Of a stretch of 64,000 bases of DNA, positions 12,001 to 23,200 are shown in pieces. The notes below the pieces were generated by a model. That model did not search any database. It was not told the origin of the DNA and saw only the letters and a program-made list of their open reading frames with translations. Both the position numbers and the translations under genes were made by a program. The stretch comes from Ectocarpus siliculosus (taxonomy: Eukaryota; Sar; Phaeophyceae; Ectocarpales; Ectocarpaceae): contig FN648592.1 of the NCBI GenBank assembly GCA_000310025.1, positions 38,270-102,269 on the forward strand, written 5' to 3'. How positions within the stretch are numbered: the first letter of the stretch is position 1; each line of letters starts with the position of its first letter.

Positions 12001-14571
12001 GAGCCTTTCCCTAGAGGTTTTCACCCCCAAACGACCTTTGTGCCTTCCATGTACTAGGTCGCGGGGAGCCGGCGACCTTTGGCGATGGACTTGAACATGG
12101 AAGGTACCGGTGAGGCTTTCGACGTCGCGGCCCCGGCAAGGAACAGAGGTAATACAAGTATTTGATGGAATCCACCCCCCATCTACGTAGCTTTTTCTCG
12201 ACGGTCAATACCATCTCAGAGGAAAATTGGTTGTAGAGGTAGTCACGCAAATTGAAATGACCGCGAGCAACATTGGGTGAGATCACAATCCTGACCGGCG
12301 GTAGTAAGATTTTCATATTGTCCAGGCGCCTCAGGCCAATCGTGGCAGTCACATGATAGTTCTCTCGAAAGAAGGAACGCCAAACCAGAAAATCCCTACC
12401 AAACCGCACAATGATGGCAGCGAAGCGAGAACCCTCCCTCCCCGGTCGCCGACTTTCCCCGTTCAGGTGTCGCCACGGCTGCCTCCGGTCGGCCCTCTCC
12501 CCGGAAGAAGAGCAAGAACCTCGTGTGGTCTCAGTTCAGGAAGGCGTGCGACCGCTGCACAGACAAGAAGGTGCGTTCGTGTTCGTCTGCCGCCATTCTT
12601 AGTGTTCTCTAGGAGGTATTGATCGAACGGTATGTAAGACGATTGTTTGTCGTGGACGTTCTGTACGACGTTTGGTTCGCGACAGGTGGGCAGCGGTAGT
12701 AGCAAGGGGTCGGGGATTTCTTGCTTGGGGGTGACTGTGTGTGGTAGGGTCAGTCAGCGAGCCGCTTGTCGTCACACGAAAGCGACATCGGCGAACCTTT
12801 CCTGAAGCCTTATGTTCCCAAATTTCCGGAACCTAAGTCACGACACTTACTCGATTCTTAATTTCCTGAGCTCTGTTCCCTTGCCTACGCGCTTTCTTTT
12901 CTCGAAAACGTCTCCAATCGAAAACCAAACAAACCGAACCGAACCTCCCCGCGCCGTGTCCAGCCGTCGATTTGAATCTGATCAAATCAACACGTTCTAG
13001 AATTTCTTGCGCACTCTCGTACGCACTCTTCATCTTGTTATTTCTTCTTCATCCGTTCTTCCCACGCTCAATTAACTTTGTGTTTTGTTGCCAACCACGA
13101 CGGTAGGTGCGATGCGACGGAAGCAACCCTACCGGAGGGTTCAAGGCCTGCACGCCTTGCAAGAGGGCGGGAGAGGCGTGTATCTTCGGGATCTGCCGTC
13201 GCTCGGGACCCAGGTGACAAAAAAACGCGGATGAGAAGGTTTCGTGCCCTCCGACAGTCTCCCTCTTTTGCTCACTGCTTGGATCGTGGCCTAGCTAGGT
13301 CGCCAAGGGCTTCCGGTGCAAGGCTCCATTTTTTGTGCTCTTTTTTTCGCGTATTTTCACGGGATTTTTTCACTCCGCCGTTGGACTGACTTCTTGCTGA
13401 AGGAAGGAGACTTTTTGGTACTCTCTCACTTCCCGAAATCAGGAAAAGTGCTACGCCGGTTCGTGTGTCGGTGTGTGTCTTGCTCTCTGGCAGCTCTATC
13501 ATGCAGTACAGCGTTGTCGCTCGCAGCTCGAGCCTGTCCCTCGTTTTGGTCGGATCGTGGCCCGGGCTGGCCTCAATCGTTACCCTAACCCTAAGGCAAA
13601 AGTTGGACGACGTTCCTAGAACATTCCTTGCGACATATTTTTGTATGGGCTTGTCGGCTCTTCTGAAGGGAAGGGTTTCTGGGAGACCTAACTGTCCATG
13701 TGGCGAAGGAGTAAGCATGGAAGCACTTGGCTTTGTTCCAGGAGGTGTGACATGCTGCTCTTCTTCACCCGTAGAGGCGTATGGTGTTGGCCCTCTTGGG
13801 CGTGGCGTGCTCTACTCTCTTGTGATCGGTTCGGGGCGTGCTTATTTATGTGCTCTGAAAGAATTCAAACTAACTTTGCTATTAAAGTAAATCTGTCGAG
13901 GATGCCTTAATCTTCGTCCTGTTTCTCCTGTGCAGTGTTTATTTGGCCCTCCGCTTTGCGGAGCCTCGTGAGTTCACCTTGCCGTTGCCTGTGTATTAAC
14001 GCTTCTGTCGCGCTGTTGACCTTACCGGGACCGCAAACGAGATAGGGACGAGCACGGACACAAGACAGCCGCCGCGGGCGTCATCATGAAGAGGTGAGGC
14101 GCGTGGTTTTTACCCGATGCTTGGCACAGAGCATCTCGGCCGTGTGCAGAGCACTGTAGGTAGCGAGTGCACGGGCGTGTCGGCCGGTCGGTCAACCAAG
14201 TCGCGAGAACGAGCTGTCACACCGCGACCAACTTCAACGGTAGCACCCATCAAGATTTTCGAACAACAATAACAACAATAACAGTATGACCACAATGTAG
14301 CACCCACCACGCCTACCGAGCAAGAATGATAGCAAAAAACAACAATGTTACCACAATGTGTAGCACCCCACAGCTTATCGAACAGTAAGAATAACAACAA
14401 AAACAATATTGCCACTCTAATCACCCACCCAGGAACGACTTCGAGAAGGTTACCGAACGGCTCGGCCAGTGCCGCACGAAGACGTGCCGCTTCGTCAACA
14501 AGGACGGCTCCTTCTGGCGGGAGCACTTCCACTGCAGGGTCGGCGACTGCTCCTTCGCCGGGAAGACGTAA
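9043..14571 (+). CDS. Zn(II)2Cys6 binuclear-cluster transcription factor-like protein
   Basis: Seven exons join without a phase conflict: 9043-9496, 10205-11750, 11926-12016, 12421-12570, 13107-13213, 14046-14093 and 14433 to a TAA at 14569, giving about 844 residues. The first 700 are low complexity: Ser/Gly/Arg-rich with acidic runs, no fold recognised. Exons 4 and 5 together encode ACDRCTDKKVRCDG and ACTPCKRAGEACIFG, a Cys pattern C-x2-C-x6-C-x11-C-x2-C-x6-C, i.e. a fungal-type zinc cluster that binds DNA through two zinc ions; an intron splits it after DKK. Exon 7 adds a second Cys/His patch (CRTKTC, HFHC, GDC). The position near the C-terminus is unlike typical fungal factors, where the cluster is N-terminal. 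The last exon could instead splice at AC|GTAAGA (14567), so the C-terminus is uncertain. DNA binding is inferred from the motif. Confidence 0.65.
13214..14045. other. Intron 5 of the zinc-cluster gene
   Basis: Non-coding in the proposed model. It contains a short telomere-like word (TTACCCTAACCCTAAGG, 13580-13596). An open frame on each strand is not supported by splice sites. Confidence 0.35.
14225..14425. repeat. Imperfect tandem repeat of about 75 bp
   Basis: Roughly 2.5 units, each with AACAATAACA-type A/C-rich DNA followed by CCACAATGT.GTAGCACCC and a TATCGA/TACCGA word. They lie in the intron just upstream of the last zinc-cluster exon. Confidence 0.55.
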
Positions 14572-16138
14572 GAGCCTTCTTCTCATTCGGCCGTCCCGGG
14601 ATTTATGCTGTCCCTCGCGTCTAAATTCTCTTGTATCTCCTTTACATTGGTAGTTGTTATTTGTCAAGCTTGTGCTATTGCGTCCGCCGTTCGGGCTTTC
14701 GCGGTGCGGACTTCCGCTACACTGCTGGAGATGATTGTTCAGGCTGCTAGTCGACTACGATCGCGTTTAGGTTGTCATGGCTTACCCCTACAACATAAAT
14801 CCTTATGCGCTTTGACTCATCCCCCTCATGTTTTCCTCGTACGTAAACACCTGACAACCATACCCAACACGCGATAGGTGTCGCACTTGGTTGAACCCAA
14901 GAAAATATTTCCTGCGCACGCCCAATAATTCCTGGAATCAAGTAGTGTATTCAACAAACCCTTCGAAAGTGAACACCGTCCCATTTTCTGACGGCGTTAC
15001 GGTGTTGGTAGTCGTAACCGCTTAATAGGACAGCGATAAATACATCTGCACTGGTTCTGCACTGTTTAGGGTGGGTGTACGGATAAGGAGGGAGGGGGGT
15101 ATCCTGTGTGGAACAATACTCAAAGTTTCCCTCATTTCGCACCTTCGCTAAACATTTAAACCTCTCTCTCTGACTACCTCGACGTGGTTCTGCCCCCCTC
15201 TGTTTCCCTCCGGGTTCTCTGTCAGCTCCAACCAGCGCCTACCCCTTGCACCTAACTCACCTCCCTCCTCCTTGCCCTCTTTACCCCCGCGCTGTTGCCT
15301 GTCGCACGTCCGAACACCGGCCGCGATCGGCATTGTCTCTCTCCGTTCGTCGCTCCTTCTGCCTCTCTCGTCTGTTTGTCTGTCTGTCTGTCCGTCTCTC
15401 CTCTCTCTCTGTCTCTCTCTGTCTCTCTCTCTGTCTCTCTCTCTGTCTCTCTCTCTCTGTCTCTCTCTCTGTCTCTCTCTCTCTTCTCTTCTCTCTGCTT
15501 GTATCTATCTGCTTGCCTAACTGCATGAAGCATGAGCGAGTTGCTGCTCCACCGTGGGAACAGCCACCCTGAGGTACGAGGGATCTCCCACTCCGTATTG
15601 GGGTGTTGTGTAAAGAAGTTCAGGAAGACCCACGGAGAGAATAAGAGCATTGCCTTTTCAAACCGAGCGTCACTAACCAAGTATTGTGTTTTGCTTCTAT
15701 CCCTCCTATGCATAGCAATCATGCTCTCGTGACATCCTTGGCTTATTGGCTGCAATGTTTTTATCGCGGCATGTTGTCAGCAACATCATGACAATTCCCC
15801 CGTCGCATCTCCCGGCCCTTATCCTCGAACTCCCAACAATCTCCGTCGCGTGTTTGTAGAGATACGAGAGTCTGCGGTATGATTCTACGGCCAGCGTGGT
15901 GTTCATACTCTCCCCGTGCCTTCCCTCCCTCAAGACACCAACTAGGGCTTCGCGTCCACCCAATCTCCTCCCGCGTACGCGTTTGTCTTGCCCCGCTCAA
16001 GCGTTCATCCATAACACAACGGCCCGATCGGAATATTCGTGGCCCTCACTGTCTTCCTCCTTATTCGAGAGCTATTGTTGCTTTTGGAACATTACATTCT
16101 TCCTCAGGTCCTGCCATGGAAGTGCGACGCAACCTTGA
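14572..16138. other. Intergenic DNA with a CT-rich microsatellite
   Basis: No gene recognised. 15360-15485 is a polypyrimidine tract of TCTG and CTCTCTGT units; open frames across it are simple-sequence artefacts. Downstream exons of the zinc-cluster gene could lie here if its last donor is used. Confidence 0.4.
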
Positions 16139-16426
16139 GTGCCCCCTAATCCCCAGACCACTCTCGCTTGTTGCGGGATCACCCCCGACGCTCAACTCCT
16201 TCCAAACTACGCAAATGTACCCCCCCCCCCCCCCCCCGTTACCCACGTCGCCCTCCATCCTTCTGCGCCCTACTTTCAACCAACCTTGCAGCACGCAGTG
16301 GCAGCGGAGACGACCACCGAGTCCTCCACGGCTGCCCCCGACGATCTGTTAACGTCCGACCTTGTCAAGGAGGCGGCCACCCCCGTTCCCCGCACGAGAA
16401 GTGCGGGAAACGAAGTAGTCTGCTAA
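16139..16426 (+). CDS. Possible proline-rich exon, gene unknown
   Basis: A plus-strand frame ending in TAA reads ITPDAQLLPNYANVPPPPPP, then a Ser/Thr/Ala-rich stretch ending TRSAGNEVVC. Its composition is protein-like, but the frame crosses a 17-base C run (16217-16233) whose length may be wrong, and other frames are open too. The phase does not fit a direct splice from the zinc-cluster gene at 14567. No domain recognised; the exon start is arbitrary. Confidence 0.2.
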   Translation: MPPNPQTTLACCGITPDAQLLPNYANVPPPPPPVTHVALHPSAPYFQPTLQHAVAAETTTESSTAAPDDLLTSDLVKEAATPVPRTRSAGNEVVC

Positions 16427-18846
16427 AGGGCTGGAGGCCGGCGGCGGCGGCGGCGGCAGGCAAGATCGCCACAAGCCTGTGGGTAGGCGTAGAAGGAGCG
16501 CATCGTACAACTCGAGCCCCGGTTTTCTCCGACACGGGGCGGGCATCACAAGGACCAGGCTTGAACGTGCTGATTCGGCGGGCCAAGGAGCCGCCGGGCC
16601 TAGTAGTCGACGTAATATCACAAGCACAAGCACAAGCACAACGACCCAACAACAACAGTATCTACAATAGCAACAGCAACAATGACAATCATGTGTACAC
16701 TACAAGTATGCCCCCCCCCAGTGTCGTCCCTCTCAAGAAAGTTACCGTTGCTTAATGAAGAAGAAATTTGGTAGATGTCATTCTGGGATTCCGTTGCTTC
16801 ATGTCGAGGTCCCTTCGTAGCGCATGAGGTAGGCCCCTGCTAGGTTGAGCCTGGGGTGGAGAAAGTATAGTTAGAAAAACTAATTATATTGTAAACCTGC
16901 CGGAAGCGGCATCGATAGGGGAAGTGTTGTAGGGTTGCATGCACGATTGAAGCGGAGGTCTGATTCTAGCTCCTCATATGAGGGCGAAATTCCACGGTCG
17001 ACGTGTGGTCGCAAGGGAAACTGGTGGCGCCCGTAGCATACGAGTAGTTATCTACGGTAGTACAAGATGGGTTCGCCTAGAGGATCAAGGATACGGAAGG
17101 GGGGCGGGGGGGGAGCTTCCACCTCGGAATGCTCTGTCTCCGCATGTTTACGTTATGACGCCGTCAGAACCATGCACTCGTATATCAAGAAAGAGAGGTC
17201 AACACGGTACATTTAAAAGGGACGATTTTTATGGCCTATTTACCACGGGTTTTCCTTGTAGAGCCAGGCGGAAAGAAGGAAGGGGCACTTGGTGTAGCGA
17301 AGTCATGCCTGCTGCTGCCGCCACTCGTGATCGCTCGCTCTGTGCGGGAAACCAGCAAGCCGGAGCTTGAAAAGAGGTTGCGACAACCCACATGGTCGTC
17401 GTGGTATGCGGTTCCCTGCGATGGGTTGATTGGTTTATGTATGTGCGTACATGTAGGACAGAGTAGGCCCTTCGGTGTTGGTCTTAGTGTAGTGCTCAAT
17501 ATTAACCGATTTTGGAGATGGGGTTAGGACCAGTGGGGTGGTAGGGAGGGGGGTGGGGACAGGGGACGGAGGTGGAGATAGGGCTAGCCAGGGGGTGGAG
17601 TGCTCAATGGCTGCTTGCCATACCGATTAGTTAGGTCAGTGTTCGGGGCGTCCTTCGTGGGGGGGGAGTGCCGCTACAACGCCCAGCCCCTGAACTCTTC
17701 CAACATTGAGTTTTATGCCGTACTTTTCCGGCGGTTGAGAGGGGTTCGCCTTGTTGGTGAGTTTTTGTACCAGTTTTGCGAGAGGAAGTTTGGTGGACGA
17801 AAATATTCACCTGTTTCTACTACCAGGAAGTTTGGTGGACGAAAACATTCCCCTGTTTCTACTACCACGTACCAAAGCTTGTCTCAACGAGGAGGAAGGG
17901 GAGCTAAGCTGTTGTCGCAGCGGGCTGCTGTCGTAACTTTGCCGCTCGGTTGCAACACCAACGGGCGTCACCGTGAAAACCGAGCAGATGTTGCTGTTTT
18001 TTAGGGAATACGTGAACGTTTATGCGGGGGGAGGGCTATTTGTTTGGGGGAACGACGAAGGCTCTCTTTGATCCTGAAAGAGAAACATGGACCCATGATG
18101 TCCCCAAGTTAAGGATTTTCAAGAGTTTTGCAGTAAACAATTTCCGTCCGTCGGCGAAGAGACATGGTTGCCGGAGTATCGCACACCACTTTCTACTTCG
18201 TGAACTGCTGCTGATGATGACGTTCTCCGTATCTTATCTTGCGTTGACAAAGAACAAACAGGTAGGTTGCCGGTATGACCAAAATCGTACTCTAATGAAG
18301 TAGGGGATTTTTTTTTCGAGGGCGTTTCGTGATACCAAGAGGAGGAAGCGACGCAACAGAGGATGCAACGGAGACGATGGGTTGCGTGTATCAATGGTGG
18401 CCACTTGTGCGATTGCCGCTGGTTTGAGGTAGTCTAGTACTTGCCTTCGACAAACTTGTAAGGCCTTTTGGGGAGGTGCAGAGCAGGGCTAAGCGTTTGG
18501 GTATCCCCAGCAACGGCGGGAGGCATGGTTCAATAAGGAGAGTCGGGGTGCTCTACGAACAAAGGCTAAACAGGTCGCAATGTTTTTTGTGCGGACCAGG
18601 GAGAGGAGAGGAGAGGAGGTCGGTTTTCCTCGATTCATGAACGAACGTCGACGTTGCCTGCAGTCATCGTGACGGGGATGGTGCCTCTCAGTGTCTGGGT
18701 CGACGTGCGTAGTACGTACATGCTGGCTCCCCCAAGAGGAAAGAAGGAAAGTGGGGTTGTAGCTGTGGTCTAGTCCAAGGCTCGGTTGGTCTGGGCGATG
18801 ACATAGGTTTCTCTTCGCCAGTGTTTAGCCGGCGGAATGTCTAAGT
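16427..18846. other. Intergenic DNA, no recognised gene
   Basis: Open frames exist but none has domain or splice support. At 17781-17868 a 45-bp unit containing AGTTTGGTGGACGAAAA is repeated twice in tandem. A CAA-rich tract lies at 16620-16690. Confidence 0.35.
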
Positions 18847-20166
18847 TTACACCTCCATGCCCATCGCAGTTTTGGGTTGAATTTCTACGTACCCATCTTG
18901 TTTGCTGCTTGGCCTTGTAGTGTTTCGACGTGCGCATGCGCGACTCACAGCTTCTTCCTCCTCAATCGAATTTCGCCGAGTAGTTGAAGCGTCTCTCTGT
19001 GTGGCAACCGCCTGGTTCTTGTTTGTGTTCCAGGCATCGCTGGTCATTTGCGTTGTTCGAGACTCTGAAGACCCTTTGATCTGCACCAGGTCGATTCGAG
19101 AACAGGCTAGGCAACAATGTTGAATACACCACCAGCCTAGCAACACATGCACCCACCAACACCTCCACCACCACCACCACCGACAACCACATCAACGACG
19201 TCGACGACCACAACAGTTGACGACGACAACGCCATCACCATCGACAAGAACAAGAAGAACAAGAACGGCAATGATAGCAACCGTAAAACATCCGTCCCCT
19301 GTCCGGTCACCTACCAGTTTTAGGTACTGACATTGAACTCACTCTGTCGCACGAGACACGCACTATCTCCAGCACTTGATCCCGCGGGGAAGAACATGCC
19401 AAAATTTGTCTAGGCTGGCCACGCGCAGTCTACTTTTCAATTTGGGATGAACACGTCCAACAACTTGCTTGTTTGACACTGGGGGAGACAAATAAGTATC
19501 TCGGCGAAAACAGTAGCGTCAACACCATTGCCGCGACTAGCCTTCGTACGTCATGTTAGGAGTGCAGTTTTCATGATGCCTTAACAGTGAAGTGCCCGTT
19601 CAACGCCTTTGCAAGGACAACGCCCCCCGCCCCCCTCCCCCCATTTCCTCTACACAGACCCAAAGCTAGCACAATGCACAAGCTTCAGTCAGCCGCCGTG
19701 CTGAGGTATTCTACCATCTGCCTATATGTGGGTTGTTTGCTGTATCCAGACGTATATTGCCAGAATATTGGCTGAAAATCCAGACGGTTGGCGTGTCCCA
19801 TGTTCACCGATGAGTACCGCTGCGGTGGTTCTGGGAGCCAGGGGACTTGTCTCGCGATAAAAAATCCGCTTTTGACACGACTTCGTCCTTGCGTACGGAA
19901 TCGATGCTTGCTTCCGATGACGTATGACGACGTTCAAGAATCCACGGTTGGTTTCTCGTTTGAACCGGCATATAGGCTTGAACCAGGCCGATGAGCACGT
20001 CCAAGGTTACCGAGGAAAGGGATCTGGTCTCGATCACCCTGACGTCGCTCCGTCCGTTGCTGCCGGCGCGGCGTGGAGGGCGCCGTGAGACAGGCCGCCA
20101 TCGCGAATTGTTGCCGAGCAAAGGAGCGACGAAGGCGATGCTGTTGGTGTCTGTTGGCTTCAACAT
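18847..20166 (-). CDS. Tentative two-exon gene, product unknown
   Basis: On the minus strand, an exon 20166-20011 (ATG, then MLKPTDTNSIAFVAPL, ending RSLSS at a GTAACC donor) and an exon 19080-18847 (after a CTGGTGCAG acceptor, starting IKGSSESRTTQM and ending TAMGMEV, stop) join in phase 0 for about 129 residues. The second piece has a short acidic patch (SIEEEEAVSRA). No domain is recognised. Alternatively these exons belong to the large disordered gene ending at 20220, or are not real. This rests only on composition and splice consensus. Confidence 0.25.
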
Positions 20167-20219
20167 CAATGATATTGTTGTTGTTGTTGTTGTTGTTATC
20201 CTCTCCGCTTTAAAGAAGA

Positions 20220-23200
20220 TTATGCGAAGCGTCCATGCCCGCTACCACCTTCGCCGCCGCCACCGCTGGGTGTTGACAAAGGTGTCAGCGACGACGGCGA
20301 AGGTGGTGACAACGTCAACGACGAAGATGGGGGTGACGAAGAATAGGATGCCCGCGGCAGCAGCAGGGAGTGCTGCCGCCGCCCTTGACCCTGCCCCTGC
20401 CCGCCCCGGCCCTCCTCGCCTCCGTTGTTCCGCAAAGGTGACGCTCGACGCTGGTGCTGCTGCAGCGGCGGGTCGCACGGAGAAACCCTGCCGAAAAGTT
20501 CGCCGTACGAAATCTGGCGTACCGGTATCCTTGGGACCCCGATGCTAGTAGGATTTCCCTGCCTGACCGGTCGGTCTCCGCCGCTCGATCGGTAGCCGGG
20601 TACTGTCAGCTCAGGAGGGGTTGCCGCTGTCTCGCTGTGGGCACTGTCAAGACATTCGTGTTGATTTCGAGCGGTGGAGTGGGCGGCCTCTCCTCCGCCT
20701 TCCCCCCCCCCGCCACCGCCGCCGCCGCCGATGTATGTCGACCTAGGTTGTACGTAGGGCGTTAATCCCATCCGGTCGCCTAAGGTCGACCCGGTGCTGC
20801 TGCTGTTGGTTGACGCGAGAACCGTTTGCCGAGGGCCCCTTCGAGGTGTGCTCGACCCTGCGCGAGGGATGGAGCTTGCGCCAGAGCTGGAGCTATGCGT
20901 ATGCCCCGGTCGTGAGAGCGAGCTGTACCCCGACCTGCTAAAAACAGATGCCGCAGCCACAATCTTGGTTTGCGGTCCCGATCGAAAGCGCGAGGCCCTC
21001 CCAGTGCTGGGGCCGTCCACCCTAGCCCCCCGAGCGGCGGATGCAGACAAATATTCGGAGCTGTTGCTTTGCGGCGAACGACCTCTGCTGCGGTACTCCG
21101 GCGAGGCACCAGCCGAGAGTCCTGCCGCAGAGAGTCGTGGAATAGAAGATGAACCCCCGCCCGAAACGCCGATCTTTGCTTCTCCCCGTTGCCGCTGCCA
21201 GGGCCCGGCAGAGTCGGACGTAGAAGTAGAACCCGAGGCGGAAATGCGAGGCCGAGAGGACGCCATGCCGGAGCCGCCGAAGACTCCCCCAGAAGCAGCA
21301 GCAGCAGCTGGCCATCCACCACGGTCAGGGTTCACGCCGCGCCCGGAGGTCGAGCGCCGACCCGGCCTCGGCATGCTCCTGACCTCAGTGGTCCAGGAAA
21401 AGCTTGACAGGGGGGACTCCTGCTCGTGTTGGCGGCGGCGGCGGCGGTAGCTGTGCTGACGCTGGTGCTCTGGTTTTTGCGAGTGGCGAGAAGCATGTGA
21501 TGGGAGCGCCGCCACACCAGTAGCATGGTTCGCGACGAAGGCCGACACCGCCTCCTCCGCCGCCGCCGCAACGTCGGCCGCCGTGTGAAGCGCAGCCTTG
21601 TCGTCCTCTTGCGCACGGCGAGGATGGTCCTCGTCTGTGTCCGACGACGCCGGGGCAAAGGTCGCGGCCAGCTCGATCCCATCCCTTGTCACCGCGGGGG
21701 TCCTTCTCCCATCCCTCCGTTTCCTCCGGCGACCGCCGCTCCTCTTGATGTCATTCTGCCGATGATCCCGTTGCTGTTGGTCGGGGGCTACCCCTGATGA
21801 GGGTCGTGACCGTCGCGCATCATCGGCGATGGTGGCCGCGATTCCGTTCTCGGCTCTGTTTTGATAGCGTCCCGCTGCCCCCCCCTCCTCGTCATCGTCC
21901 CTTCTGCGTTGAGATATTTGTGTGGTATCGTGTCGCCTGCGGTTCTGCCCGGTTTTCTGCATGGCAGCCGATGAGGATTGCATCCCCGTCCACCGTTCGG
22001 TTGCATGCTGCTGCGAACTGTTCACCCCGTCACCACCGTGTTGCCCGCGCCTTGCCAGCGACGATCTCATGTCACCATCGTCGTCCTCGCCAGTATTTCG
22101 GCCGTCAACCTCATCGAAACGACTAACGCTTCGTTGACGTCTCCCGGCATCGGGCACGGACGATGCCCACCCGCTTGCGACGGACGCTGAATATCTCAGG
22201 GGCGGCGGGCTGTTTATCGAGGAGGCGCCTACTTCGCTTCCAGCTCGGTCCCCGCTGGTACGGCCGAGGTAGCCGACGCGTGGTTCTCTTCTTCTTGTCG
22301 CAGCGACGTGGTGCTGCTGCCGGGTGTCCGCGGGCGACCCCCGGTGTCGGTCCAGGGTGCCGCCTGCGATCGGCGTGCTGTCGCCGCCTTGGCGCCACGC
22401 GTGTCGATCACCGACACCCGCCAGCGAGGAAGTCCGCTCAGGAGCACGGATCGATGACGAAGACGACGAAGACAACGACGACGATGTTGCCATCGATAGA
22501 CGGCCCCGTGGTGCCACAAGGCCTAGTGATGTGGTACCTTCGGGCATCAACGCTGCGGCGGCCGCAGTGGATGAATTCGATGGTGATGAGCTCCAACCCC
22601 TACCATGTCTATCGCGCGGTTTCGCTGCGTGTTGTGCGCTGTAGTGGGTGGCCGCCGCCGCCGCCGCCGCCGCCGCCGTTTTATCGCGCCGCTCCCCCTC
22701 TTGTACGTGAAGGCGACCACCTCGGCGATTGACTTCATCGATGGTCGCTGCCATGGCCGCGTTAGGACGGTGGTGACCTTCGTGATCGCGGTCAATTTCC
22801 TCAGCTGAGGAGGCCGATCCTTGTAGTCTTCTCCTTGCTGCGTTCGTAATCACTGGCTGGGAATACGCTACTGCTGTGCTTGACCGCCCACAAAAATATC
22901 CTGTGCAGGGGAGGGAGGGAAGGGTCGCAATAGATGTAGGTTTGCTGAACAAAACAACACTGCGTCGAGATACTGACCCGGTCAAGGAGAGCATCACCAG
23001 CCACAGAGGCATCGCTATAAACGTGTCTCCCCCTCACTAAGTCCAAGACGATGGGTTAGGCCGAAGCAGAGTAACGGCAAACGAGATATTACACACTTTA
23101 CTAATGGAAACACCCCCCGCGAGAACTTTCGTTCTGGCAGGGTAGCACTCGGTGTTTTACTTCCTATTCTCTGTCACGGAAGAAAAGACACGACAACCCC

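Noticed and set aside
15252-15755. Frames rich in Ser-Leu-Cys or Arg-Glu repeats
   Set aside because: Translation of a CT-rich microsatellite on both strands.
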